Source: Celerinatantimonas diazotrophica
GTDB lineage: Bacteria; Pseudomonadota; Gammaproteobacteria; Enterobacterales; Celerinatantimonadaceae
Reading direction: 5' to 3'
DNA: 64,000 bases
Assembly: GCF_004339545.1 (NCBI RefSeq)
Contig: NZ_SMGD01000012.1
Span: forward strand, 310,001 to 374,000
Under the pieces are notes generated by a model. The model had not been told where the DNA came from and made no database searches. It saw nothing but the letters and a program-made list of their open reading frames with translations. Within the stretch, counting starts at the first letter, position 1, and each line of letters starts with the position of its first letter. Shown here in pieces: positions 1 through 8,310 of this stretch. A program made the position numbers and the translations under genes.

Positions 1-34
1 TAACTTACCGTTCTGGCAATTTTAGGAGATAAAC

Positions 35-268
35 ATGAAAGCATTTAAAGTACTAGGTTCAGGTTGTGCCAACTGCGTCAATACCGCGAAACTGATTGAA
101 AAAATAGCCGCAGAGCAAGGCATTGAGGTTTCAGTTGAAAAAGTAACCGATCTTGAAACGATTATGAATTATGGCGTGATGTCTACGCCAGGCGTCGTCA
201 TGGATGAGGTAGTAGTTCACGCTGGAGGTATTCCAAAGTCTGAAGCAATTATAGATTGGTTAAAATAG
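35..268 (+). CDS. Small thioredoxin-fold protein (redox-active disulfide protein family)
   Basis: 77 residues with a CxxC motif (GSGCANC, residues 9-15) after the first beta strand, and a cis-Pro-like STPGVV segment near residue 51. This is the compact thioredoxin/glutaredoxin-like fold called redox-active disulfide protein 2. The ATG follows a good AGGAG ribosome site. In other genomes members often sit beside arsenic-resistance permeases, and here a decayed arsJ follows directly. A role in thiol redox chemistry linked to metalloid detoxification is therefore inferred. The window starts just upstream, so any 5' operon partner is not visible. Confidence 0.8.
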   Translation: MKAFKVLGSGCANCVNTAKLIEKIAAEQGIEVSVEKVTDLETIMNYGVMSTPGVVMDEVVVHAGGIPKSEAIIDWLK

Positions 269-288
269 ATAACAGGAAGTAATCGGGG

Positions 289-661
289 CATACTCCAGTT
301 GGTAAAGCCGCTATAGCGTGGGCGTTGGTATTGTCTGTAGTGACTGGCGTGATTGCTTATAGTGTGTAGCTGTAATTGCACCCAGAAGAGATCATTGTCG
401 TTGGATTGATGATTTTTGGTGCGGTGTTTGCTGTGAACTCGTCACTGTACTCATACTTAATCATCAGATATGTCAAGGACGATGGTGTCTCTCTGGATGT
501 CGGATTTTACTAAATGGCAAACGCAATGGGATGCTTAATAGGGACAGTTCTATCAAGATGGGTATTCCAAATGTGGGGATTCTCAGCCTGTCTATGGGTA
601 TCCGACCATCATTTCGTTTTGGTTGCCGACAGGTACAAATCAAAAACTTGCTCAGCGATAA
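289..661 (+). pseudogene. arsJ: Decayed 3' part of arsJ (organoarsenical MFS efflux permease)
   Basis: Reading from 289 in one frame gives transporter-like sequence with the ArsJ-type segments FAVNSSLYSYLI and ACLWVS. It is interrupted by in-frame stops at 367 (TAG), 373 (TAA) and 511 (TAA). Near 604 the likely C-terminus (TIISFWLP, stop at 659) continues in the next frame, implying a frameshift. Only about the last 120 codons of a roughly 400-residue permease remain, so the 5' part is lost. ArsJ exports 1-arseno-3-phosphoglycerate made by a partner GAPDH, which is not present here. The family assignment is by eye. Confidence 0.6.
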
Positions 662-686
662 ATAAAACTAAGCAGATTTATTCACC

Positions 687-711
687 AATGCCAGCAGTCA
701 TAGCTGGCATT
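687..711 (+). terminator. Hairpin after arsJ remnant
   Basis: A perfect 9-bp inverted repeat (AATGCCAGC / GCTGGCATT) with a 7-nt loop, followed by a short T-rich stretch. It is placed as a terminator for the decayed ars operon. The T-tract is weak. Confidence 0.45.
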
Positions 712-850
712 AGTTTTAGTCATCTGAATTGATGTGTCAGGATGGAAATTGTAATAAGCTTTTGTCCAACTCCAATTTACGGGGCTATCAGCTAAAAAAA
801 GCTGCCCCCTTGATGTTAGATAGTCCTGCACTTCGAAGTTGAATTCATGT

Positions 851-1435
851 TTAAATAATCCATATAAAAATAACTAGACTGATCAACGCAATTCCCGAAA
901 TTCGATTAATGATTGTTAATTTTTCTGGATTAATTTTTTTCCCAATGACATAACCAGTGATAATCCATGGGATCATAGAAATAATAGATGATAATAAAAA
1001 TATCCCACCGAAATATATAATTTTAGTATGTAATGCAGGTGGAATAAAAGAGCTATAAGCTAATATGACAAATAGCCACGCTTTATAACTAAATGGATGA
1101 ACGAATAATCCTTTTATAAACGATTTTAGTTGATTGCAATTATCAATATGACTAACGTCTGTACTATATATTGTTATACCTAAGTATATAAAGTAACAAC
1201 TTCCAAATAATTTAAGTAAATAATTTATTTGTACGTGTGATATTCCTGATAAATAAATTATTCCGCATGAAAATAGAACAAATAAAAAACCTATGGAAAC
1301 ACCTAGGCAGAATAAAAAAATCTGTTTCCACTTTGAATTGCAAGATTGAGAAAAAATTGCTAGATTAGCTGGGCCGGGAGTTACGCTAGCAAAAAAAGAA
1401 AATAGTATAAATGGTAAAAAAACTTGTAATTCCAT
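851..1435 (-). CDS. LysE/RhtB-family amino-acid exporter
   Basis: 194 residues, highly hydrophobic, with about six predicted membrane segments. The N-terminal SVTPGPANLAIF segment (residues 18-29) matches the conserved TPGP motif of the LysE/RhtB/ArgO superfamily of inner-membrane exporters. The substrate cannot be told from sequence. The gene is much richer in A+T than the downstream housekeeping block and stands alone, which suggests horizontal transfer. The ATG has a modest GGAAAA ribosome site. A five-copy octamer repeat lies 38-77 bp upstream of the start and could modulate expression. Confidence 0.75.
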   Translation of the reverse strand: MELQVFLPFILFSFFASVTPGPANLAIFSQSCNSKWKQIFLFCLGVSIGFLFVLFSCGIIYLSGISHVQINYLLKLFGSCYFIYLGITIYSTDVSHIDNCNQLKSFIKGLFVHPFSYKAWLFVILAYSSFIPPALHTKIIYFGGIFLLSSIISMIPWIITGYVIGKKINPEKLTIINRISGIALISLVIFIWII

Positions 1436-1472
1436 AACTTTTCCAATTAATTATATATATTAATTCTATTAA

Positions 1473-1517
1473 TATTTCCTTATTTCCTTATTTCCTTATT
1501 TCCTTATTTCCTTATTT
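1473..1517. repeat. Octamer tandem repeat TATTTCCT, 5 copies plus partial
   Basis: Five perfect consecutive copies of TATTTCCT (1473-1512) followed by a partial TATTT. On the minus strand the unit reads AGGAAATA. The array lies directly upstream of the LysE-type gene, where slippage would change promoter spacing without touching the coding frame. Confidence 0.9.
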
Positions 1518-1539
1518 ATTTAAATAGAAATAATAAAGT

Positions 1540-1850
1540 CTATTACATAAAATTTAACAATTTACCATACTACTCATATGATCTGTGCATATATAAAAAT
1601 ATATGCACACTGGTTTGTTTATTATAAATTTATATGCAACAAATAAAATATGCTCTCGTTTTTTTTCTTCTTTTTTGATCTAAATCAATTGATATGTCGT
1701 AGATATTATAATTGATATATTTACCTATATTGACGATGAAAATCATGGGAAAATGTTGTTATTAAGCCGAAAGCTTTTCATAATTTTGAAATACGTTATT
1801 AGCCTAACTAGCAAAGTAACTGGCACATTTTGTCGAGTAGACGACACGTG
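1540..1850. other. A+T-rich intergenic stretch with no recognised gene
   Basis: Very A+T-rich DNA between the exporter and the possible intron scar. No convincing open frame, RNA gene or terminator was seen. Confidence 0.5.
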
Positions 1851-1860
1851 TTTTTAAATT

Positions 1861-1905
1861 CCGCCCTCTAAGAACCGATCGTGCTAGTTTCATCGCTCTT
1901 GACTC
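1861..1905 (-). mobile_element. Possible degenerate group II intron domain V
   Basis: Read on the minus strand, this stretch contains GCGATGAAA and then GCACGATCGGTTCTTAGAGG. It resembles the domain V hairpin and its 3' flank in bacterial group II introns (typically GAGC...GATGAAA...GCACGT.CGGTTCTT). The left arm no longer pairs fully with the right, so the element would be dead. No intact reverse transcriptase is present. A short open segment on the same strand (about 1982-2072) may be a coding scrap. The call rests on motif memory only. Confidence 0.35.
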
Positions 1906-2172
1906 AAGTCTTCACTAAGACACCTGTTGGTACAATGGTTAGGTACTGCTGTTCTAATCGTAAGCCCATAGAAATTTTTATCCGAAATTCACCTGATACA
2001 GACGACGTCCTAACATGCTTGTGTCCATCAACATGCCACGTAAGGTAGCTAAACCAAATTTGCCCCATTTTAATTTATGAAATTATTTTCAACCCTATAC
2101 GATTTGCATTCTTTGACTTAAAAATACTTATGCATCATTATTCTTTGAGGCTTGTTGCAAGGAAAGCAAAAG

Positions 2173-2721
2173 ATGTTTGAAGATAATAGAAGCAAAAAAT
2201 TAGTTTTAGTATCACATTGTTTATTAAATCAAAACTCTATCTCGGACGGAACGGCTGATTATGCAGGAACCTTTACCGATATTATTAATAAATTAGTAGA
2301 TAAGAATGTTGGAATCATTCAGATGCCTTGCCCTGAGCTACTATGTCTTGGTTTAGAACGAGGGGATATTAATGGTTATAATCGTAGTGTTTTAGAAGAA
2401 AATTCTAGAATTCGACAACAGCTTCTTACTGAAAGTAGCCAAAAGAGAATAAAAACCATTGTGGATAATGTATTCTTTCAGGTTGATGAGTATTTAAAAA
2501 ATGGTTTTAAAATTCATGGTGTTATCGGTGTAAACCGTTCACCAAGTTGTGGTATAGAGACTACTTCTGTTGATAGTGAAGAGGTCAATGGAGAAGGAGT
2601 TTTCATTCAACAGCTTTTAGAAAAATTTCAGAAAAAAGGGATAAACCTTCCAATGGTAGGAGTCAAAACTACCATGCCAGAAAAAGCAATTGAAGCTGTA
2701 GAATCGTTATTGAATAAATAA
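2173..2721 (+). CDS. TudS-related (DUF523-like, CD3072-type) putative desulfidase
   Basis: 182 residues from the ATG at 2173. That start has an AAGGAAAG ribosome site and is preferred over an in-frame TTG at 2152. Conserved cysteines lie in LVSHCLLNQN (near the N-terminus), MPCPELLCLGLERGD and NRSPSCGIETT. These are the positions that bind a [4Fe-4S] cluster in the TudS thiouracil desulfidase/DUF523 group. The LERGD variant resembles the Clostridioides-type subfamily. The role is probably desulfuration of a small thio compound, but the substrate is unknown. The gene is A+T-rich and isolated among decayed sequence, consistent with recent acquisition. Confidence 0.65.
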   Translation: MFEDNRSKKLVLVSHCLLNQNSISDGTADYAGTFTDIINKLVDKNVGIIQMPCPELLCLGLERGDINGYNRSVLEENSRIRQQLLTESSQKRIKTIVDNVFFQVDEYLKNGFKIHGVIGVNRSPSCGIETTSVDSEEVNGEGVFIQQLLEKFQKKGINLPMVGVKTTMPEKAIEAVESLLNK

Positions 2722-2992
2722 CATTGTCATATTGGTAAGTATCCTTAAATTTTCTTCTCTAAATTTATATAGCTAGAGAATATTCTCTAGCTTATTTCTA
2801 TCCAAAAATGAGTTTGGCTGTCAATTTGGCAATTGGTCTAGAAACGGGCTGATGGCTCTATAGAAGTCTTTCAAGATGTGTGCAAAATTCGAGCGTATAT
2901 TCCTGCCAAAGCTAAATCGTTTTTTGATTTTTGCTGTGTTTTTTTGTGAACTTGGATATTTTCCCGTGTGTAGCCCGGTGTGTGCCCATACG
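2722..2992. other. Intergenic stretch, nothing recognised
   Basis: It separates the acquired segment from the fis terminator. A short A+T-rich inverted motif (AGAGAATATTCTCT, about 2775-2788) is the only structure seen. No open frame is worth calling. Confidence 0.4.
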
Positions 2993-3026
2993 AAAAAGGC
3001 CTACCCCAAAGCGGGTAAGCCTTTGA
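2993..3026 (-). terminator. Rho-independent terminator of dusB-fis
   Basis: On the minus strand a stem (AAAGGCTTACCCG / GGGGTAGGCCTTT) is followed by T5, about 25 bp after the fis stop codon. Confidence 0.85.
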
Positions 3027-3050
3027 AAAATAATAATAAATTTTAACGGC

Positions 3051-3350
3051 TTAGTTCATGCCGTATTTTTTCAGTTTTTTACGCAAAGTGCCGCGGTTAA
3101 TACCCAACAGGATCGATGCACGAGTCTGGTTGCCACGAGTATATTGCATGACGACATCTAACATCGGTGCTTCAACTTCGGATAAAACCAGTTCATACAA
3201 CTCAGTGACATCTTCGCCTTCTAATTGAGCAAAGTAGTTACGCAGGGCTTGTTCTACGGAGTCGCGTAGTGGACGCTGTTTTGGTTCTGAACTACCAGCA
3301 GTGGTGGTCACTGTTGAAAGAGTATTTGTGGTTAAATTAGTCTCAAACAT
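3051..3350 (-). CDS. fis: DNA-binding protein Fis
   Basis: 99 residues, the usual Fis length (98 in E. coli). The C-terminal helix-turn-helix [15 protein letters not shown] is diagnostic, and the N-terminal half has the beta-hairpin and dimer region. Fis bends DNA, shapes the nucleoid, and activates rRNA and tRNA promoters in fast growth. It lies just downstream of dusB on the same strand, the classic dusB-fis operon, and ends at a strong terminator. Confidence 0.97.
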   Translation of the reverse strand: MFETNLTTNTLSTVTTTAGSSEPKQRPLRDSVEQALRNYFAQLEGEDVTELYELVLSEVEAPMLDVVMQYTRGNQTRASILLGINRGTLRKKLKKYGMN

Positions 3351-3383
3351 ACTCGTCGCTCTTTTCTGTTATAAGTTTAATAA

Positions 3384-4334
3384 TTAAAAATGATCAATCG
3401 CAGCTAGTTGTGCCGAGGCCGACTCCAGTCGGTTAAAGTCGCGGCGAAATGTAGCTGCGTCCGCGTGATTGTTGGCATACCATCCCACATGTTTGCGGGC
3501 AATCCGTATCCCCATATGCTCACCGTAAAATCGGTAGAGATTTTCCAGGTGTTCTTTCATCACCTGTGTAACGTCCTGTTTAGGTGGTGGGCTTAAACGC
3601 TCACTTGTTTCCAAATAATGATTAATCTGAGCAAACAGCCATGGATTCCCTTGGGCTGCGCGACCAATCATCACGGCATCTGCTTGGGTCAGCTCTAACA
3701 CCTGCTTCGCTTTTTCTGGTGAGGTAATATCACCATTAGCAACAACGGGAATCGTGACTGCCTGTTTGACTGCCGCAATGGTCTGGTATTCAGCTTCACC
3801 TTTATACATGCACTCTCGGGTGCGACCGTGGACGGCTAACGCTTGTATTCCAGCCTGCTCTGCAAGCTTGGCTATCATCACCGCATTGCGATGCTCAGGC
3901 GCCCAACCGGTGCGCATTTTCAGCGTGACCGGTACATCCACGGCATTAATAACAGCCTCTAAAATACGAGCCACCAAAGGTGGATCTTGCATTAGTGCTG
4001 AGCCTGCTAATTTTTTGTTCACTTTTTTTGCCGGACATCCCATATTGATGTCGATGATTTGGGCGCCATTATCAACGTTGACTTGGGCGGCCTGAGCCAT
4101 CAACTCTGGATCTGCTCCTGCAATTTGAACACTTCGGATCCCTGGTTCCCCAAGGTGGTCCATTCGTTGACGTGATTTACGGCTATTCCAAACTCGGGGG
4201 TTGCTTGAAAGCATTTCCGAGACGGCTAGCCCTGCGCCTAAACGTTTGCATAAGATCCGAAAAGGTCGATCGGTTACTCCTGCCATTGGGGCAAGAATGA
4301 CCGGATTATCGAGCCGATAAGGGCCAATTTGCAT
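3384..4334 (-). CDS. dusB: tRNA-dihydrouridine synthase B
   Basis: 316 residues. The N-terminus PYRLDNPVILAPMAGVTDRPFR is the FMN-binding start of the TIM barrel. The active-site cysteine lies in INMGCPAKKV (near residue 100), and AVHGRTR and VVANGDI match the FMN phosphate-binding region. The enzyme reduces a uridine in the tRNA D-loop using NADPH and FMN. It is the first gene of the dusB-fis unit, with about 33 bp to fis. Length and motifs match the E. coli protein (321 residues). Confidence 0.96.
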   Translation of the reverse strand: MQIGPYRLDNPVILAPMAGVTDRPFRILCKRLGAGLAVSEMLSSNPRVWNSRKSRQRMDHLGEPGIRSVQIAGADPELMAQAAQVNVDNGAQIIDINMGCPAKKVNKKLAGSALMQDPPLVARILEAVINAVDVPVTLKMRTGWAPEHRNAVMIAKLAEQAGIQALAVHGRTRECMYKGEAEYQTIAAVKQAVTIPVVANGDITSPEKAKQVLELTQADAVMIGRAAQGNPWLFAQINHYLETSERLSPPPKQDVTQVMKEHLENLYRFYGEHMGIRIARKHVGWYANNHADAATFRRDFNRLESASAQLAAIDHF

Positions 4335-4368
4335 CGTTTAAAAGCCTTTTATCTTCACATCCAAAGGC

Positions 4369-4388
4369 GGCGTAGTTTACGCCTTTTT
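4369..4388 (+). terminator. Hairpin with T5 in prmA-dusB gap
   Basis: GGCGTA-GTT-TACGCC followed by TTTTT on the plus strand. No plus-strand gene ends here, so it may act in the dusB-fis leader or be incidental. Confidence 0.35.
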
Positions 4389-4466
4389 GGACGTGGTGAA
4401 AAGGTTATTATTTGAACATTTTTTATAAAAAGTACTAGATTTTCTGCGTACTTTTTGGCAGGGCCC

Positions 4467-5351
4467 CTAGCTAAATTTCGCTATTCCGCTGATTCGACAC
4501 CAATCTTCACAAGAGGTGACTGGATCTAAATGAATTTGCTCTTGGTAAACGTTGCTCACCGCTTCGGCCTGCTCATTTAATATACCAGATAGGGCAAGTT
4601 GCCCCTGAGGTTTTAAATAGCCGCAGATGACGTCACAGAGCTCTTTTAATGGCCCGGCTAAAATATTAGCGACCACAACATCGGCCTTAAAATCGCGGGG
4701 TTGATCGGCGGGCAAGTAAAGTTCGAGTTGCTCGGCTACGCCGTTGCGGGTGGCATTATCATGGCTTGATTGCAGCGCCTGAGGATCGATATCGATACCG
4801 ACGACGCGCTTGGCACCTAGTTTTAAGGCTGCAATGGCTAAGATACCGCTGCCACAGCCAAAATCGACCACCGTTTTATCACTTAAATCAAGTCCTTCAA
4901 GCCATTCTAGGCATAGTGCAGTGGTTGGATGCGTGCCTGTACCAAATGCGAGGCCTGGGTCTAGGTGGACATTCACCGCATTAGGATCTGGTACGGGTAG
5001 CCAGCTTGGACAGATCCACAGTCGCTCGCCAAATTGCATGGGTTTAAAGTTTTTCATCCATTCGCGTTCCCAGTCTTTATCTTCTAGCTGGTCGAGACGA
5101 TAGTTATGCTCGCTAAGCATTTGTGCATCACGCAAAATGGTGAGGATAGGTTGCATATCGGTATCGGCAGGATAAAGCCCCTGAACATCGGTATCACCCC
5201 ATAACCGTGTTTCGCCCGGTTTAGGTTCGAAAACAGGGGTGTCGTGACGGTCTAAAAATGTGACGGCTTGGGCTCCCAAGTCCATTAACAGGTCACCGAT
5301 CGGCTCCGCTGTACTTTGTGTGGCGTTAATTTTGAGTTGGATCCAAGGCAT
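4467..5351 (-). CDS. prmA: Ribosomal protein L11 methyltransferase
   Basis: 294 residues (E. coli 293). The N-terminal domain recognises L11 ([11 protein letters not shown] start). The C-terminal class I methyltransferase fold has the SAM-binding motif [15 protein letters not shown] near residue 160, followed by GIDIDPQAL. The downstream NPPY-like position is [10 protein letters not shown], typical of PrmA. It trimethylates L11 using S-adenosylmethionine. The start has a CAGGAG ribosome site immediately after the accC terminator hairpin, so it may be read partly by read-through from accBC. Confidence 0.96.
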   Translation of the reverse strand: MPWIQLKINATQSTAEPIGDLLMDLGAQAVTFLDRHDTPVFEPKPGETRLWGDTDVQGLYPADTDMQPILTILRDAQMLSEHNYRLDQLEDKDWEREWMKNFKPMQFGERLWICPSWLPVPDPNAVNVHLDPGLAFGTGTHPTTALCLEWLEGLDLSDKTVVDFGCGSGILAIAALKLGAKRVVGIDIDPQALQSSHDNATRNGVAEQLELYLPADQPRDFKADVVVANILAGPLKELCDVICGYLKPQGQLALSGILNEQAEAVSNVYQEQIHLDPVTSCEDWCRISGIAKFS

Positions 5352-5369
5352 CCGATTTCTCCTGCAAAT

Positions 5370-5407
5370 AAAATAGGCTCTGCCTGAAATCAGGCAGAGC
5401 CTATTTT
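5370..5407 (-). terminator. 17-bp perfect-stem terminator after accC
   Basis: AAAATAGGCTCTGCCTG pairs perfectly with CAGGCAGAGCCTATTTT around a 4-nt loop. On the minus strand it ends in TTTTATTT. It lies 22 bp past the accC stop and just before the prmA ribosome site. Confidence 0.85.
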
Positions 5408-5428
5408 AGCAATTATTCTGCTTTAACG

Positions 5429-6769
5429 TTATAACCCGAGTTTTTTCTCGAGGTAGTGGATGTTAGTGCCACCATTATGGAAGTTTTCATCTTCCATAAT
5501 TCGCTGCTGAAGCGGAATATTCGTTTTAATCCCAGTAATTACCAGTTCTGCGAGGGCGTTTTTCATACGGGCAATCGCAATATCACGATTCTCACCATAC
5601 GTAATGAGTTTGCCGATCATAGAATCGTAATAAGGTGGTACGGTGTAGCCAGAGTAGATATGAGAATCCCAACGCACTCCAGGGCCACCGGGCGAATGGA
5701 ACATGTCAATTTGACCTGGTGATGGGATAAATGTATCCGGATCTTCGGCATTGATTCGACACTCGACCGCATGGCCGGAGATTTTTACTTCGTCTTGGCT
5801 GATGGACAGCGGTTGACCGGCAGCAATCCGCAGCTGTTCTTTGACTAAGTCAACGCCAGTGACCATCTCAGTGACGGGATGTTCTACCTGAATACGGGTA
5901 TTCATCTCGATGAAATAGAAATTACCGTTTTCATATAAAAATTCAAAGGTTCCGGCACCCCGGTAATTAATTTCGACACAAGCTTTGGCACAGCGTTCAC
6001 CAATATAACGGCGCATATCTGAAGTAATTCCCGGTGCTGGTGCTTCCTCAACAACTTTCTGATGACGTCGCTGCATTGAACAGTCACGTTCACCTAAGTA
6101 AATGGCATTACCTTGGCCATCAGAAAGTACTTGAATTTCGACATGGCGAGGGTTTTCAAGATATTTTTCCATGTAAACAGTGCTGTTACCAAAGGCCGAG
6201 CCTGCTTCAGCTTGAGTCAACTCAATAGCTTTAACCAGTTCACTTTCTTCGTAAACAACGCGCATCCCACGACCACCACCACCGCCAGCAGCTTTGATGA
6301 TCACCGGATAACCGATGCGTTTGGCGATGGTTTTGTTACGTTTGGAATCGTCAGTGAGTGGTCCATCTGAGCCTGGGACACATGGAACCCCTGCTTTTTT
6401 CATGGCAGCTATTGCTTCTACTTTATCGCCCATGATGCGGATGGTTTCAGCTTTTGGACCAATAAAGATAAAACCACTTTTTTCAACCATTTCAGAAAAC
6501 TCAGCATTTTCTGATAAAAAGCCATATCCCGGATGAATTGCAACAGCATCAGTGATTTCAGCAGCGGCAATAATGCGCGGAATATTCAGATAACTTTTGG
6601 TAGCGGCTGGCTCACCAATACAAACGGTTTCATCAGCCAGCAGCACATGTTTTAGATCCCGGTCGGCTGTGGAATGAATGGCAACAGTTTTGATTCCCAG
6701 CTCTTTACAGGCTCTCAAGATCCGCAAAGCGATCTCGCCGCGGTTCGCGATGACAACTTTATCGAGCAT
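5429..6769 (-). CDS. accC: Biotin carboxylase subunit of acetyl-CoA carboxylase
   Basis: 446 residues (E. coli 449). The N-terminus [16 protein letters not shown] is the biotin carboxylase domain. The ATP-grasp glycine-rich loop [13 protein letters not shown] lies near residue 162, and the catalytic region includes [14 protein letters not shown]. It carboxylates biotin on AccB using ATP and bicarbonate, the first step of malonyl-CoA synthesis. It is 11 bp downstream of accB, and the stop is followed by a strong terminator. Confidence 0.98.
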   Translation of the reverse strand: MLDKVVIANRGEIALRILRACKELGIKTVAIHSTADRDLKHVLLADETVCIGEPAATKSYLNIPRIIAAAEITDAVAIHPGYGFLSENAEFSEMVEKSGFIFIGPKAETIRIMGDKVEAIAAMKKAGVPCVPGSDGPLTDDSKRNKTIAKRIGYPVIIKAAGGGGGRGMRVVYEESELVKAIELTQAEAGSAFGNSTVYMEKYLENPRHVEIQVLSDGQGNAIYLGERDCSMQRRHQKVVEEAPAPGITSDMRRYIGERCAKACVEINYRGAGTFEFLYENGNFYFIEMNTRIQVEHPVTEMVTGVDLVKEQLRIAAGQPLSISQDEVKISGHAVECRINAEDPDTFIPSPGQIDMFHSPGGPGVRWDSHIYSGYTVPPYYDSMIGKLITYGENRDIAIARMKNALAELVITGIKTNIPLQQRIMEDENFHNGGTNIHYLEKKLGL

Positions 6770-6780
6770 AATAGCCTCTT

Positions 6781-7236
6781 TTATTCGATGATGAACAACG
6801 GTTCGTCAAACTCAACAGAATCGCCGTCTTCAACTAAGATATGAGTGACAGTGCCTGCTTTGTCTGCTTCGATTTGGTTCATCATTTTCATCGCTTCAAT
6901 GATACACAGTGTATCGCCTACACTCACATGCGAGCCTTCTTCAACAAAGCCTGGCGCATCTGGTGTCGGTGAACGGTAGAATGTTCCCACCATTGGGGAG
7001 CGAACTTTATGGCCTGTCGGCTGTGCTGCTGATTCAATTGGTGCCGCCGGCGCTGCCGATACAGGAGCTGCTGGAGCCGCTGCTTGCGGTGGGGCAACAC
7101 TATAGACTGCTGGTTGAGCAGGATTTGGAGAATAACGATTGATGCGAACTGACTCTTCACCTTCGGTGATTTCAAGTTCAGAAATACCTGATTCTTCTAC
7201 CAGTTCGATTAATTTCTTTATTTTACGGATGTCCAT
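6781..7236 (-). CDS. accB: Biotin carboxyl carrier protein of acetyl-CoA carboxylase
   Basis: 151 residues. The N-terminal segment [15 protein letters not shown] is followed by a Pro/Ala-rich flexible linker (about residues 45-75) and the biotinyl domain. The biotin-accepting lysine is in [12 protein letters not shown] near residue 117. BirA attaches biotin there, AccC carboxylates it, and the carboxyl group is passed to AccAD. It sits between aroQ and accC with short gaps, an arrangement common in gammaproteobacteria. Confidence 0.98.
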   Translation of the reverse strand: MDIRKIKKLIELVEESGISELEITEGEESVRINRYSPNPAQPAVYSVAPPQAAAPAAPVSAAPAAPIESAAQPTGHKVRSPMVGTFYRSPTPDAPGFVEEGSHVSVGDTLCIIEAMKMMNQIEADKAGTVTHILVEDGDSVEFDEPLFIIE

Positions 7237-7248
7237 ATTGCTCTCTTT

Positions 7249-7725
7249 TTAACAATTCTTTGAGTTGTGCAACTGATTTACAGCGGCATTTAAGGCAAAC
7301 TGATACCCTTGGGAACCGAGACCACAAATCACACCGACTGCTTGATCTGACAGGTATGAATGATGACGAAAGGGTTCGCGGGCATGAACGTTCGATAAAT
7401 GAATTTCAATAAATGGTATTGCAACCCCAAGTAGTGCATCACGCAGAGCCACACTGGTGTGCGTTAATGCCCCTGGGTTGATAATAATAAAGTCGACAAC
7501 CCCCATCGCTTGATGGATGCGATCAACGATTGCTCCTTCGTGGTTAGACTGAAAATGTTCCAGTTCAACCCCTAATGACTGTCCTTGTTGATCTAGCTGG
7601 ATGTTGATATCGTCGAGTGTCTGGTGACCGTAAATTTCTGGCTCGCGTTTTCCCAAAAGGTTTAAATTGGGGCCATTGATCACCAATATTCGGTATTTAC
7701 CCGTCATTTTCGCCGAAATCCTCAT
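7249..7725 (-). CDS. aroQ: 3-Dehydroquinate dehydratase, type II
   Basis: Up to 158 residues. The N-terminal [18 protein letters not shown] holds the catalytic Arg and Tyr on the flexible lid. [11 protein letters not shown] binds substrate, and the C-terminal [14 protein letters not shown] holds the catalytic His region. It dehydrates 3-dehydroquinate in the shikimate pathway. Homologues usually begin at the [12 protein letters not shown] equivalent (ATG at 7707, with GAGG upstream), so the true start may be 7707 rather than 7725. It is the first gene of the aroQ-accB-accC run. Confidence 0.96.
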   Translation of the reverse strand: MRISAKMTGKYRILVINGPNLNLLGKREPEIYGHQTLDDINIQLDQQGQSLGVELEHFQSNHEGAIVDRIHQAMGVVDFIIINPGALTHTSVALRDALLGVAIPFIEIHLSNVHAREPFRHHSYLSDQAVGVICGLGSQGYQFALNAAVNQLHNSKNC

Positions 7726-7944
7726 ATTTGCTAGTTAGATATTTTATTGTGCATTATAGCGCAATTATCTTTGCTCTAGATGCATGTTATACCATATTTT
7801 TCACGATAAGCTAAATTTCTCGTAAAATAACCGCAAAGTTGCTGCTATTTTGTTTACTTTTTTCTAAGGAATGTGATGGCTGTATGATAATTAAGCAAGC
7901 ATGAAAATGTCAGTGTAAAGAGTGGAAAGGGACCCGACAACGGA

Positions 7945-7969
7945 GTAGGTCGTTTTGCTTACGACCTAC
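7945..7969 (-). terminator. Hairpin downstream of yciN
   Basis: GTAGGTCGT and ACGACCTAC form a perfect 9-bp stem with a 7-nt loop, 10 bp after the yciN stop. There is no T-tract, so it may be a structural or Rho-assisted end rather than an intrinsic terminator. Confidence 0.45.
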
Positions 7970-7978
7970 CTGAATGAT

Positions 7979-8224
7979 TTATTTGACAGTGTACAGTGGC
8001 GTAAATTGATAGCTTAACCATTTATACAGGTTAAATGCTGCCATGCTTTTGCCTGTTGGAAGACCCTTTTCATCTAAAAAGTTTTCTCCTTTAAAGACGA
8101 TGCAGTCAGGGGTTTGGACGGCTTCGTACACAACAACGCCATGAATATAGTCGTCATTAGTCTTTAGTGCATCATTTGCCAGTTTGACTATCTCTTGCAT
8201 ACTGACTTCTTGTTTCTCGTTCAT
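7979..8224 (-). CDS. yciN: YciN-like DUF2498 protein
   Basis: 81 residues. The segment FKGENFLDEKGLPTGKSMAAFNLYKWL (in the C-terminal half) matches the E. coli YciN pattern FLDE.GLPT.KS.A.FN.FK. YciN is a small cytoplasmic protein of unknown function. A strong AAGGGGG ribosome site precedes the ATG. It is an isolated gene between the tyrS terminator and a hairpin. Confidence 0.75.
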   Translation of the reverse strand: MNEKQEVSMQEIVKLANDALKTNDDYIHGVVVYEAVQTPDCIVFKGENFLDEKGLPTGKSMAAFNLYKWLSYQFTPLYTVK

Positions 8225-8238
8225 ACAACCCCCTTGAT

Positions 8239-8263
8239 AAAAAAGGGCATCGTGTGGATGCCC
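8239..8263 (-). terminator. Rho-independent terminator of tyrS
   Basis: On the minus strand GGGCATC-CACAC-GATGCCC is followed by T6. A second hairpin without a T-tract (TTGCCAGA / TCTGGCAA, about 8279-8300) lies nearer the tyrS stop. Confidence 0.85.
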
Positions 8264-8310
8264 ATCATTGATGACAAATTGCCAGAACTGCCTCTGGCAA
8301 TGTCGTCACA

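Noticed and set aside
514-732. Apparent 72-residue open frame
   Set aside because: It is the tail of the arsJ pseudogene after an in-frame stop, not an independent gene.
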